A stretch of DNA of 64,000 bases, taken from the NCBI GenBank assembly GCA_965279065.1, contig OZ257134.1:1116001-1180000 (forward strand), read 5' to 3'. The stretch comes from JAKAXS01 sp965279065. Its GTDB lineage: Bacteria; Pseudomonadota; Alphaproteobacteria; Rhizobiales; Hyphomicrobiaceae. Below, one piece after another: positions 37,413 to 45,095 of the stretch (position 1 is the stretch's first letter; each line of letters opens with the position of its first letter). Below the pieces are notes generated by a model, which saw nothing but the letters and a program-made list of their open reading frames with translations, was not told the origin of the DNA and ran no database searches. The translations under genes and the position numbers were made by a program.

Positions 37413-38132
37413 TCAGCAGCAGCCGGCGTGGAACAGGCGATTGTTCTCGAAACCGCGCTTGTTCTCGGCCGCCGACAGGCGGCAGGCGTCATCGGCCGCC
37501 GCGGCCGATCCCTCACCCAGGTCGAAACGCACCGGCTTGCGCGGATACGTGGCACTGGGGTTCATCGGGTGGGGGCACGTGTGCAGCAGCACCAGCGTGT
37601 CCATCTCGAAGCGCAGCTCGACCGCGGCGCCGGCCTTCGCCGAACCGGCATCGAAACGCATCGCTCCATCTTCCGCCGTCGCGACCTTGCTGAACCAGTT
37701 CACGTTGGCTGCAAGGTCGCGCAGTGTCATGCCGTACTTCGCGGCCTCGACCAGGAAACTGTCACGGCCGTTCTGCTGCCAGTCGTTGCGGCTTGTCTGA
37801 TAGTCGGACTGCCCCCATCGCGCCGCGACCATGGCCTTGCTGCTGCTGCCGCAGACGGTGTCGTGCCAGCCGTGCGTGTCGGCCACGATCGAGCAGAACA
37901 CGCGTCCCATGTCCGAGTAGAGACAGTGCCCCGTCGTAAGCTTGAATGTGTGCTGACACTTCAGCGTGTCGGGCGCATTGTAGCGCTCCAGCAAATTCTG
38001 CGGATTGTAGAACAGCATCCCGACGTTGGCGCCGCCCTCGACGTCCGTCAGCCGCAGGCGCGTATTGCGCCGCATGATCATCGACCAATGCTTGCCGCCC
38101 GGCAGGGTGTCGCTGTAGATCGCCTCGCTCAC
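37413..38132 (-). CDS. DUF1989 carboxyguanidine deiminase subunit, second paralogue
   Basis: 239 residues, DUF1989, paired with the gene 10 bp downstream. Segments: YSDTLPGGKHWSMIMRRNTR, LRLTDVEGGANVGMLFYNPQ, GHCLYSDMGRVFCSIVAD and THGWHDTVCGSSSKAM, the latter parallel to RHDT..GAC in its partner. The C-terminus is cysteine-containing (FHAGCC). I chose the GTG at 38132 (VSEAIYSD) because GAGGAG lies just before it and family members start here; the frame opens to 38234. Together the pair should form the carboxyguanidine deiminase heterodimer. Confidence 0.9.
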   Translation of the reverse strand: MSEAIYSDTLPGGKHWSMIMRRNTRLRLTDVEGGANVGMLFYNPQNLLERYNAPDTLKCQHTFKLTTGHCLYSDMGRVFCSIVADTHGWHDTVCGSSSKAMVAARWGQSDYQTSRNDWQQNGRDSFLVEAAKYGMTLRDLAANVNWFSKVATAEDGAMRFDAGSAKAGAAVELRFEMDTLVLLHTCPHPMNPSATYPRKPVRFDLGEGSAAAADDACRLSAAENKRGFENNRLFHAGCC

Positions 38133-38237
38133 GTTGCTCTCCTCTGCCGGCTTTTCTGGTGCCGGCTTGCTGATCCGGGTCGTCCCGGTGGGAAAGGCAC
38201 CGCGCGCGGGGTCGTCCCCGCGGCGGAATTTCACGCG

Positions 38238-39104
38238 CTAGTGCAACGCCTTCTCGGTCGCCGCCGGTAACGGCAGTTCCGGTTGTGGCTCCGAGGTCGA
38301 TGCACCGTTGAGATCGGCAGCGATCTTGCGCGGCCAAACCTCGAAGTCCTGGGTAATGCTCGCTCCCGGTTGCGGTATCGGCACCGCCGGCGGCACCGGC
38401 AGGTCGCCGCCGAGCGTTGCGCCGTACCGCTCCAACTCCTCCGGTCGGTTGCGCGGGCGCTCGAAGGCGATCACGCGCGTGCCCAGGCGAAACGCCTCGC
38501 TCAGGTCGTGCGTCACCATCACGACGGTGAGGTTGTTCTGGTTCCAGATGCGCCGGATGAGCACGTGAATGTCGGCGCGGATGCCGGGATCGAGCGCCCC
38601 GAACGGCTCGTCGAGCAGCAAGATCTTCGGTCGGCGGTTAAGCGCCTGCGCCAGCGCGAGGCGCTGCTGCATGCCGCCCGACAGCGACGCCGGATACTTG
38701 CTCTCGTGCCCCGCAAGTCCCACCTCGTGCAGGAGCTTCGCGGCTTCCTCGCGTGCCGCCGCCCGCTTTGCGCCGAACAGCTTGCCGAGCAGTCGCGATC
38801 TCTCGAACTCGCGGCCGAGCATCACGTTCTGCAACACCGTCAGATGCGGAAACACCGAGTAGCGCTGGAACACGACGCCGCGATCGCTATCGGGCTCCGC
38901 CTTGAGCGGCGCCCCGTCGACCAGGATGTGCCCGCGCGTGGCCGTCTCCTCGCCGAGCAGCATGCGCAGGAACGTCGTCTTGCCGCAGCCGGACGGGCCG
39001 ACGAGCGCCACGAACGATCGCGGCGCGATCTGCAGACTGATGCGTTCCAGCACGACATGGTCGCCGTACTCTTTCCAGACCTTGTCGAAGACGATGGCCG
39101 TCAT
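38238..39104 (-). CDS. ABC transporter ATPase of the guanidine operon
   Basis: 288 residues. Walker A VGPSGCGKTTFLRM, Q-loop VVFQRYSVFPHL, signature LSGGMQQRLALAQAL, Walker B KILLLDEPFGALDPG and the switch His VMVTHDLSEAF. It belongs to the taurine/nitrate/sulfonate (SsuB/TauB-like) group, with a Pro-rich C-terminal tail. It energises uptake with the permease whose TGA overlaps its ATG (ATGA at 39101-39104). In homologous operons the system is annotated as a urea-carboxylase-linked transporter; guanidine is the inferred cargo here. Confidence 0.94.
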   Translation of the reverse strand: MTAIVFDKVWKEYGDHVVLERISLQIAPRSFVALVGPSGCGKTTFLRMLLGEETATRGHILVDGAPLKAEPDSDRGVVFQRYSVFPHLTVLQNVMLGREFERSRLLGKLFGAKRAAAREEAAKLLHEVGLAGHESKYPASLSGGMQQRLALAQALNRRPKILLLDEPFGALDPGIRADIHVLIRRIWNQNNLTVVMVTHDLSEAFRLGTRVIAFERPRNRPEELERYGATLGGDLPVPPAVPIPQPGASITQDFEVWPRKIAADLNGASTSEPQPELPLPAATEKALH

Positions 39105-39919
39105 GTCGCGCGCGCCCCCGCAAACCAGGGGAAGGCCTTGCGCTGCAACAGTCGCAGCGCGTAGTCCATCAGGAACGCGAGCAACGTGATCCACAGGACG
39201 TAGGGGATGATGACGTCCATCGACAGATAGCGGCGGACGAGGAAGATGCGGTAGCCGAGCCCCGAGTCGGCGGCGATGGCTTCCGCCGCGATCAGGAACA
39301 GCCACGCCGGCCCGATCTCCAGCCGCAGCGCATCCAGCAGCCGCGGCAGCGTCTGCGGCGTCACCACCCGCAACGCGATCTGCCACGTCGAGGCGCCCAG
39401 CGTCTGCGCCTTGATCAACTGCTCGCGCGGGATCTCTTCGACGCGTAATGCCAGGTCGCGAATGAGCTTCAGCGTCGTGCCGACGACGATCAGCGTGATC
39501 TTGGAGGCCTCGCCGAGCCCCATGACGATGAACAGGATCGGCAGCAGCGCCAGTGGCGGCACCATCGACGCCACCGAGATGAACGGCCCAAGCGCCGATC
39601 GTGCCAGCGGCAGCATGCCCGTGACGATGCCGAAGACCAGCGCGATCGCCGCCGAGATCGCCAGCGCCGACAGCAAGCGAAACAGGCTGGCCGCCGTGTC
39701 CGACCAGAGCAGGTAGATGCCGGTGCGGGCGTCGGGGATCACCGCGTGGAGCCGCAGGGCCTCCATTATCGTGCCGAGGCCCGGCAACAGTTTGTCGTTC
39801 GGGTTGGCCGTTAGCCGGGCATCCGAGCTGAAGGCATAGGCGGCGGCCAGCGCGATAAACGGGAGGCAGGCGAGCACCACGTGCCAGCCGAAATTCGGCT
39901 TCATGTTGATTGCGCGCAT
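39101..39919 (-). CDS. ABC transporter permease of the guanidine operon
   Basis: 272 residues, about six transmembrane helices, BPD_transp_1 family (SsuC/TauC-like). The ATPase-coupling EAA-type loop is visible as AQTLGASTWQIALRVVTPQT. Start ATG at 39919 has GGGAG five bases upstream; a second ATG five codons later (MKPNFG) is possible. It overlaps the ATPase gene by four bases and lies 40 bp after the binding-protein gene. Confidence 0.93.
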   Translation of the reverse strand: MRAINMKPNFGWHVVLACLPFIALAAAYAFSSDARLTANPNDKLLPGLGTIMEALRLHAVIPDARTGIYLLWSDTAASLFRLLSALAISAAIALVFGIVTGMLPLARSALGPFISVASMVPPLALLPILFIVMGLGEASKITLIVVGTTLKLIRDLALRVEEIPREQLIKAQTLGASTWQIALRVVTPQTLPRLLDALRLEIGPAWLFLIAAEAIAADSGLGYRIFLVRRYLSMDVIIPYVLWITLLAFLMDYALRLLQRKAFPWFAGARAT

Positions 39920-39959
39920 ATGCTCCCGCTTTCGCTGACTGCCGCCGAATTGCCTCTCG

Positions 39960-41024
39960 CTACAGCTTGCCGTCGGCCGCCGCCTGCATGAACGTCGCGT
40001 CGTACCGCAGCTTCACGTTGCCCTTGTCGCCGTAGATCGAGCCGTCGGGAAACGCGACGCCGATCGCCTCCGGCGACTTCGCGTCCTTGCCGAGCAGTGA
40101 CTTGTCGAACAGGAAGGTGGAGACAAGGCCGGTCGTCTTCTTGAGGTCGGCCCCCGTGGTGAAGGCCACCGCATCTTTCGGTGCGGCAAACAGCTTGGTG
40201 GTGGCGAGCTGCTCGTCGAAGCCCTTGACGTCGGTGCCCGAGGCCTTGGCCATCGCCTCTTTCGCAGCCGGATCTTTGCCCAGGGCCGTCATCGTGTCGT
40301 ACCAGATGCCCGCCAGTGCCTTGGCGAACTTCGGATTGTCCTTCACCACCTCGGTGTTGGCGACCATCAGGTCGATGATCTCGCCGGGGATCTGCGAGCT
40401 GTCGAACACCTTCTTGGCGTCCGGCGATTCCAGGATCGTCGAAACGATCGGCTTCCACGTCACCACCGCCGTGACATCTGCGGTCTTGTAGGCGGCGGCC
40501 ATGTCCGCGTCGGACGTGTTGACGACCTTGAGATCCTTCTCGACTAGCGATGCGCTTTCAAGAGCGCGCGCCAGTAGGTAGTGCGACACGGAGAACTCGA
40601 CGAGGTTGACGTTCTGTCCCTTGATATCTGCGAGCTTGCCTTTGCCCTTGAGGATCACGGCGTCGTTGCCGTTCGAGAAGTCGCCGACGATGATGGCGGT
40701 CGTGTCAACGCCCCCTGCCGCCGGGATCGACACGGCGTCCATATTGGTCAGCGTGACGGCATCGAAGGCGCCTGCGGTGTACTGGTTGATCGATTCAACG
40801 TAGTCGTTGAACTGCTTGACTTCGATGCTGATGCCGTACTTGTCGGCCCACTTTTTTACGATGCCGCTGTCTGCTGCATATCCCCACGGCATCCAGCCGA
40901 CGTAGATCGACCACGCGACCTTGAAGTCCTTCTTTTCGGCGGCCTGAGCCGCGGGAGAGCCAAGAGCCAGGCCCGCCGCGACCGCCAAGGCGACCCGGAA
41001 GGACTTCGACAGCGACCATTTCAT
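39960..41024 (-). CDS. ABC transporter substrate-binding protein of the guanidine operon
   Basis: 354 residues with a Sec signal peptide (FRVALAVAAGLALGSPAAQA, cleavage before AEKKDFKV). NMT1/SsuA-like periplasmic binding fold: VAWSIYVGWMPWGYAADSG, EVKQFNDYVESINQYTAGAF and GQNVNLVEFSVSHYLLARAL. It corresponds to the binding protein repeatedly found beside urea/guanidine carboxylase. Aromatic and acidic residues (WSIYVGWMPWGY) would suit a small cation, but this is inference. First gene after the riboswitch, so it is made in greatest amount. Confidence 0.93.
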   Translation of the reverse strand: MKWSLSKSFRVALAVAAGLALGSPAAQAAEKKDFKVAWSIYVGWMPWGYAADSGIVKKWADKYGISIEVKQFNDYVESINQYTAGAFDAVTLTNMDAVSIPAAGGVDTTAIIVGDFSNGNDAVILKGKGKLADIKGQNVNLVEFSVSHYLLARALESASLVEKDLKVVNTSDADMAAAYKTADVTAVVTWKPIVSTILESPDAKKVFDSSQIPGEIIDLMVANTEVVKDNPKFAKALAGIWYDTMTALGKDPAAKEAMAKASGTDVKGFDEQLATTKLFAAPKDAVAFTTGADLKKTTGLVSTFLFDKSLLGKDAKSPEAIGVAFPDGSIYGDKGNVKLRYDATFMQAAADGKL

Positions 41025-41138
41025 GAAGCACCCCTATGCTGACCACTAAGCTTGCGGCGCAAGGGCTTCGGATGAACGGAGGGCGGCGCACACGCGGATG
41101 GAGGCCTTCCGTTCGAGAGCCGAAGCTCCTTGCGGTAT

Positions 41139-41246
41139 AGGTCTCCCGGGCTTTTATCCCGCCGTGGCTTCACCCGGATTGCGTTGGGCGAGAGCGCCTC
41201 TCTTGGACCAGCATCGCGATGGCGACCGGAACCCTAGAGGCATTAT
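41139..41246 (-). promoter_or_regulatory. Guanidine-I (ykkC) riboswitch
   Basis: On the minus strand the aptamer core reads CTCTAGGGTTCCGG, then CTGGTCCAAGAGAGG, then CCACGGCGGGATAAAAGCCC running into GGGAGACC. These three blocks, in this order, are the conserved ykkC/guanidine-I aptamer signature (CUAGGGUUCCG, GUCC.AGAGA, GGCGGGAUAAAAGCCCGGGAGA). It lies 115 nt upstream of the first ATG of the transporter/carboxylase operon. In known examples guanidine binding turns expression on. The intervening leader contains GGAGCTTCGGCTC and further GC-rich arms that could be the expression platform, but no classical terminator is obvious. Confidence 0.93.
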
Positions 41247-41258
41247 GCAGCTGTTAAC

Positions 41259-41274
41259 TGCACGAGCCGTGCCA
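41259..41274 (-). promoter_or_regulatory. Sigma-54 promoter of the guanidine operon
   Basis: Minus strand TGGCACGGCTCGTGCA matches the -24/-12 consensus TGGCACG-N4-TTGCW with a single deviation (G for the first T of TTGC). Start of transcription, about 12 nt beyond the -12 GC, would fall near 41248, two bases before the conserved 5' edge of the riboswitch. I could not identify a clear NtrC-type enhancer upstream by eye. Confidence 0.7.
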
Positions 41275-41371
41275 GTCGCGAAACGCTTGAAAAGTCACGC
41301 TCAGACGGCCGCTATGCCGGTCGCAGCTGGCGTTATTTTGCGCTGTTGCTGGAAAATTCAGCAAAACGAAC

Positions 41372-41397
41372 GAGCCGGCGCAGTGCTGCGCCGGCTC
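41372..41397 (-). terminator. Terminator of the small secreted-protein gene
   Basis: Perfect 11-base arms GAGCCGGCGCA / TGCGCCGGCTC with a four-base loop lie 20 bp downstream of the minus-strand gene ending at 41418. The minus-strand tail is CGTTCGTTTTG, the plus-strand tail CTTTTC, so it may work both ways. It insulates the guanidine operon promoter from upstream read-through. Confidence 0.75.
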
Positions 41398-41417
41398 CTT
41401 TTCAGTGCAGCCGCGAG

Positions 41418-41753
41418 TTAGTTCGTTACCGCCACCGCATGAACCTGGAGATCGTCCGCGTCGCGGGTGATCTCAACGCGGGCGGGAGCAGTACCAGGCT
41501 CCGCTGGCGTGGAGAGCACGACGCTCTGCCCAAGCCCAAGCGTGGCCTCCAGCCGAACCGGCTTGCCGTTCTCCTGGCCGAGCGTAGCGACAACCCGGAA
41601 GCCGCCGTTCTCGACGGTGTAGTAGGCAACACCATTAACGGTGCCGAGGTCGATGCTGTGACCACGGGCCGGCGCGAGCTCTTGCGCAATCGCCGGGCCT
41701 GCGAGGCCAGCGGTTGCCAGGGAGGCTGCCAATACAATCGTGCGAATGTTCAT
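41418..41753 (-). CDS. Small secreted protein, unknown
   Basis: 111 residues with a strong signal peptide (IRTIVLAASLATAGLAGPA, AIA|QELAPARG). The mature part alternates beta-strand-like segments (DLGTVNGVAYYTVENGGFRV, QSVVLSTPAEPG, RVEITRDADDLQVHAVAV). I recognise no family. I chose MNIRTI as start since it begins the signal peptide. It is divergent from a LysR regulator, which often controls such a neighbour, and ends in a strong terminator. Confidence 0.7.
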   Translation of the reverse strand: MNIRTIVLAASLATAGLAGPAIAQELAPARGHSIDLGTVNGVAYYTVENGGFRVVATLGQENGKPVRLEATLGLGQSVVLSTPAEPGTAPARVEITRDADDLQVHAVAVTN

Positions 41754-41841
41754 GTCGATCTCCTGATCTCTAAATCGAGGCCAGTGCGCGGATGCGCTGG
41801 TCTGTTGCAACGGAAGATGATACGAGAGGCTATATTAGTCC

Positions 41842-41879
41842 AATAGATCGCATCAATAGTGCCAATCGATCACATCAAT
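41842..41879. repeat. 22-bp-period direct repeat at the LysR start
   Basis: AATAGATCGCATCAAT (41842-41857) and AATCGATCACATCAAT (41864-41879) match at 14 of 16 positions with a 22-bp period. The second copy encodes IDHIN just after the lysR start; the first copy, one frame off, would encode the same kind of peptide (IDRIN). It may be a duplication, an operator, or both. Confidence 0.6.
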
Positions 41880-42827
41880 TTAGCCGGCGTGGACCTCAAC
41901 CTGCTCGTCGCCCTCGACGCGCTGCTGGCCGAGCGAAGCGTCACGAAGGCGGCAGCCCGCATCGGCATCGGCCAGTCGGCGATGAGCCACAATCTGGCGC
42001 GCTTGCGCGACCTGTTCGGCGATGACCTGATGACCCGTGGCCCGGACGGCATGCGGCCGACGCCGCGGGCCCTGGCGCTCGCGGACCCCATCCGCATCGC
42101 CTTGGCGCAGATTGAGACGCTGGTCTCGCGCGACGTGACGTTCGATCCCCGCACGGCTGAGCGCGTCTTTCGCATCGGTCTGCCCGATAGCGTGGAAATC
42201 CTCGTCGGGCCGGCGCTCCTGGCGCACGTGTGCGAACACGCGCCCGGCATTCGCTTCCGCTTCTATTCCACCGACGGCCCCGGCATGCTCGACGAACTCG
42301 ATGCCGATCACCTGGATCTCGGCATCGGCATCGGCACCTTCCCGGGCGGCCAGGTGCACCACAAGCGCCGTGTGTTGGCATCCGACAGCTATCTGGTGAT
42401 GTTCAACGCCGACAAGGTCGGGCTGCAGCCACCCATCTCCCTGGAAGATTACGTGCGCCTGCCACATATCCTGACCAGCCTGCGCCGCGGCGAGCGCGGC
42501 GTGGTGGACGAGGCACTCGAGAAGCTGGGGCTAAGCCGCAAGATCGCGCTCGTGACCCCCCGCTTCGTCGCCGTCCCGTTCCTGGTGGCGGGCGCTGCCG
42601 TGGTGACCACCATGCATGACCGGCTGGCACGCTATTTCGCCGAGGAACTGGGCCTCAGCCTCAGCCCACCGCCGGTGGACTTGCCGAAGGTGACGATTTC
42701 GCTGATGTGGCACGCGTCCTATGACAAGGACCCCGCGCACGAGTGGTTGCGCCAGACCATCGTTCGCGTGTCGGCTCAGGCTGAAGCCAAGGGCGAAACA
42801 GCCATAACCGTTCGGCGTCGTCGCTAA
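41859..42827 (+). CDS. LysR-family transcriptional regulator
   Basis: 322 residues. N-terminal winged HTH: LAGVDLNLLVALDALLAERS, SVTKAAARIGIGQSAMSHNL and LFGDDLMTRGPDGMRPT. The C-terminal effector-binding domain starts near residue 90 (FRIGLPDSVEILVGPALLAH). The pattern NLLVALDALL..S.T.AA..IG.sQSAMS.AL is that of the NodD/LinR-like branch. The start is a GTG at 41859 located between two near-identical 16-mers. Probable target: the divergent secreted-protein gene, 105 bp away. Effector unknown. Confidence 0.88.
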   Translation: MPIDHINLAGVDLNLLVALDALLAERSVTKAAARIGIGQSAMSHNLARLRDLFGDDLMTRGPDGMRPTPRALALADPIRIALAQIETLVSRDVTFDPRTAERVFRIGLPDSVEILVGPALLAHVCEHAPGIRFRFYSTDGPGMLDELDADHLDLGIGIGTFPGGQVHHKRRVLASDSYLVMFNADKVGLQPPISLEDYVRLPHILTSLRRGERGVVDEALEKLGLSRKIALVTPRFVAVPFLVAGAAVVTTMHDRLARYFAEELGLSLSPPPVDLPKVTISLMWHASYDKDPAHEWLRQTIVRVSAQAEAKGETAITVRRRR

Positions 42828-42980
42828 CCAAGTATCGTGCTCAATACCCACTGGGACAGGGCTAAGCCGGAACTTTGCCTCGCCCCGTTCATTATATTCG
42901 GCTTAACGCCCATCAGGCGTATCGCTTTAAAACGCCGATCGGGCACACGATATGTGTGCCTTGGCGATCGGAGAATTCGC

Positions 42981-43271
42981 ATGAACAAGCTTGGCAATCC
43001 GGCAGTCCGGACGCGGTTGCTCGCGGTGTCTGCGCTGCTGGCACTGACGGCCGCTTTGCCGGCCAGTGCCCAATCCGGCGGGTCGACGACGCGTGGAACG
43101 ACAGGCGGAAATGTTTATTCGCCGTCGACCGGTTCCGGCGTGCCCCAGAGGCCGCCCGTGATCCGGGACAACTCGCCCCCCATTCAGGCCCCGTCTGTCG
43201 ACACCAATCCAGGGGGCATGTATCGCGGCCAGTCCATGTATCCGCCCAGGGCAACCACGCAGGACAGATGA
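42981..43271 (+). CDS. Small secreted Pro/Gly/Ser-rich protein
   Basis: 96 residues. Signal peptide RLLAVSALLALTAALPASAQ, then a low-complexity tail (GGSTTRGTTGGNVYSPST, VPQRPPVIRDNSPP, PGGMYRGQSMYPPR) with no cysteines. It looks like an intrinsically disordered envelope protein. ATG at 42981 has GGAG 10 bases upstream (gatcggagaattcgc). A 14-base palindrome GAGGTCCGGACCTC just after the stop may be a terminator. No family recognised. Confidence 0.65.
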   Translation: MNKLGNPAVRTRLLAVSALLALTAALPASAQSGGSTTRGTTGGNVYSPSTGSGVPQRPPVIRDNSPPIQAPSVDTNPGGMYRGQSMYPPRATTQDR

Positions 43272-43306
43272 CGAGGTGAGGTCCGGACCTCGCTCGGTTC
43301 ACAATG

Positions 43307-43588
43307 TCAGACGAGCGCCAGCCAATGCCCTACGGTGTCGATTGCAAAGGCAACGAGGGTAGCCATGGCGGCCGCCAGCCCCAGCCAACGTGCCTTCATG
43401 CGAACCCGCAGGGACGGCGGTGGTCCGGAGGTCAGCGCCTTGAGCTGTCTGTCGACTGAGCGTTTGACGTGAGCCGAATGCCGGCACGTCCGGCTCTCTA
43501 GGGCCGCCGACACGCTTTGCAGGGTCTCGACGTCGTAGCAGAACTCCTCGGCCAGGCTTTCAAGCTGCCGCGTCGTGCACAGTTCCAT
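43307..43588 (-). CDS. Small C-terminally anchored membrane protein, unknown
   Basis: 93 residues from MELCTTRQLESLAEEFCY. The helical N-terminal part contains three cysteines and basic segments (TCRHSAHVKRSVDRQLKAL), then one hydrophobic segment near the C-terminus (LGLAAAMATLVAFAIDTVG). No homologous family recognised. Codon pattern is consistent with coding, but the RBS is weak; it could be spurious. Confidence 0.45.
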   Translation of the reverse strand: MELCTTRQLESLAEEFCYDVETLQSVSAALESRTCRHSAHVKRSVDRQLKALTSGPPPSLRVRMKARWLGLAAAMATLVAFAIDTVGHWLALV

Positions 43589-43799
43589 TTTCGAGTAGCG
43601 GCGGGGACCTGAAGTACGCACGACGAGCCCTCAACTTGAGCAGGAGCTGATCATACAAGATTGTGCGCCATGACGGTAGAGCGTACATCCGGAAATCCAC
43701 GCCAATGGCGACCGGAGTTTGGATTGGCACGCGATCTGCGAGACGAGACCCCATATGCTTTCAGTTGACCCGAAATCGGACAATGAACGGGAGAGGACC

Positions 43800-43931
43800 G
43801 TGGCCCACCGGTCGGTATTCGTAACCGCCTGCGTTGCCATCGTGTGGGTGTTGGCACTGGCGTTGACCCAGCTGTCCCACACCGCGCTTGCTCCCGATAC
43901 CGTTGCAAGCACGATGGACGATTATCGTTGA
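43800..43931 (+). CDS. Possible 43-residue single-helix membrane protein
   Basis: GTG at 43800 is preceded by GGGAGAGGACC, a good ribosome site. The peptide VAHRSVFVTACVAIVWVLAL continues hydrophobic to residue 22 and ends with a short polar tail (PDTVASTMDDYR). An upstream ATG at 43755 would give 58 residues. Not recognised; kept because of the RBS and transmembrane character. Confidence 0.35.
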   Translation: MAHRSVFVTACVAIVWVLALALTQLSHTALAPDTVASTMDDYR

Positions 43932-43959
43932 TCTGCGGGCCGCCCCTGGCTGGTGCGCG

Positions 43960-44973
43960 TTAGCGAATGCCGCTCCCGGTGGATCCGTCCAAGGACGGCC
44001 GGTCGCGATCCCCCATTTCGAGATAGCGGCGCGCCAGGATTGCACATGCGATCAGTTGCAGCTGGTGGAACACCATCAGCGGAATGACGATAATGCCCAC
44101 CGCGTGCCCGGCGAACAGCACGTTCGCCATCGGCAGCCCGACGATAAGGCTCTTCTTCGAACCACAGAACACCGTCGCGATCTCGTCTTCCCGACTGAAC
44201 CCAAGCTGCCGCGCGAGCTGTCGCGTCAAGATGAGCACAAGTCCCAGCAGAATGGCATCGACGACGATGACGATCGCCAGGTCGCCGAGCGCCAGCTGAT
44301 CCCGCAGTCCCCCGAGGAACGCCGCGCTGAACGCCACGTAGACCATCGCCACCACCGAGCCGCGATCCATCAGCGTCAGTGACGCCTTGTTGCGATCGGC
44401 CCATCCGGCCAGCCACGGCCGCGCCAGCTGTCCCGCAGCAAAGGGCAGCAGCAGTTGAACCACGATCGCTTCGATCGAGGCGATGTTGATTGGCGCGGCG
44501 TGCTTGCCCAGCAGCAATGCCACCAGCAGAGGCGTCAGGAAAACCCCGAGCAGATTGGACAGCGAGGCGCTGCAGATCGCGCCGGCGACGTTGCCGCGCG
44601 CGATCGACGTGAAGACCACGGACGCCTGCAGCGTCGAAGGCAGCACTGATAGAAAGACGATCCCGGTATAAAGGTCCCGCGCCAGCACGCTCGGGACCAG
44701 CACGACCGAACCGAGCGCCAGCAACGGGAACAGCACGAACGTGCAGAACGTGATCATCGCGTGGAGACGCCAGTTCGCAAGGTTCTCGACCACCAGCTCC
44801 CGCGGCAGGCGCGCACCATAGGTGAAGAAGAGCAGGGCGATGATGAGTTTCACAGCGACGCTACCCGCTACGGCCGCCTGACCCGAAAGCGGCAGCACGG
44901 ACGCCACAAGCACCGCCGTCACGATGGCCAGCGTAAACGGATCGAGATAGCGAAACGTCAGGGCCTTGCTCAT
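43960..44973 (-). CDS. Bile acid:sodium symporter family transporter (YfeH/SBF-like)
   Basis: 337 residues with about ten transmembrane helices, PF13593 (SBF_like). Typical blocks: KLIIALLFFTYGARLPREL, LPSTLQASVVFTSIARGNVA, ASLSNLLGVFLTPLLVALLL and FCGSKKSLIVGLPMANVLF. Family members are putative Na+-coupled carriers of organic anions; substrates are usually unknown. Start MSKALTFRYLDPF at 44973; the longer frame upstream overlaps the divergent creatininase-like gene. The divergent neighbours are hydrolase/deaminase-like, so a small nitrogenous substrate is conceivable. Confidence 0.9.
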   Translation of the reverse strand: MSKALTFRYLDPFTLAIVTAVLVASVLPLSGQAAVAGSVAVKLIIALLFFTYGARLPRELVVENLANWRLHAMITFCTFVLFPLLALGSVVLVPSVLARDLYTGIVFLSVLPSTLQASVVFTSIARGNVAGAICSASLSNLLGVFLTPLLVALLLGKHAAPINIASIEAIVVQLLLPFAAGQLARPWLAGWADRNKASLTLMDRGSVVAMVYVAFSAAFLGGLRDQLALGDLAIVIVVDAILLGLVLILTRQLARQLGFSREDEIATVFCGSKKSLIVGLPMANVLFAGHAVGIIVIPLMVFHQLQLIACAILARRYLEMGDRDRPSLDGSTGSGIR

Positions 44974-45095
44974 TGTGTGGGAGCTCCGCAAAGAATCTGC
45001 CTGGCAGACTACGCGAGTTCCGACCATTGTGAAGGTGCCGGACCAGGAAAGCCGCGGCCAGAACGCGGCGGTGCAATCACGTGGCGAGGTGCAAC

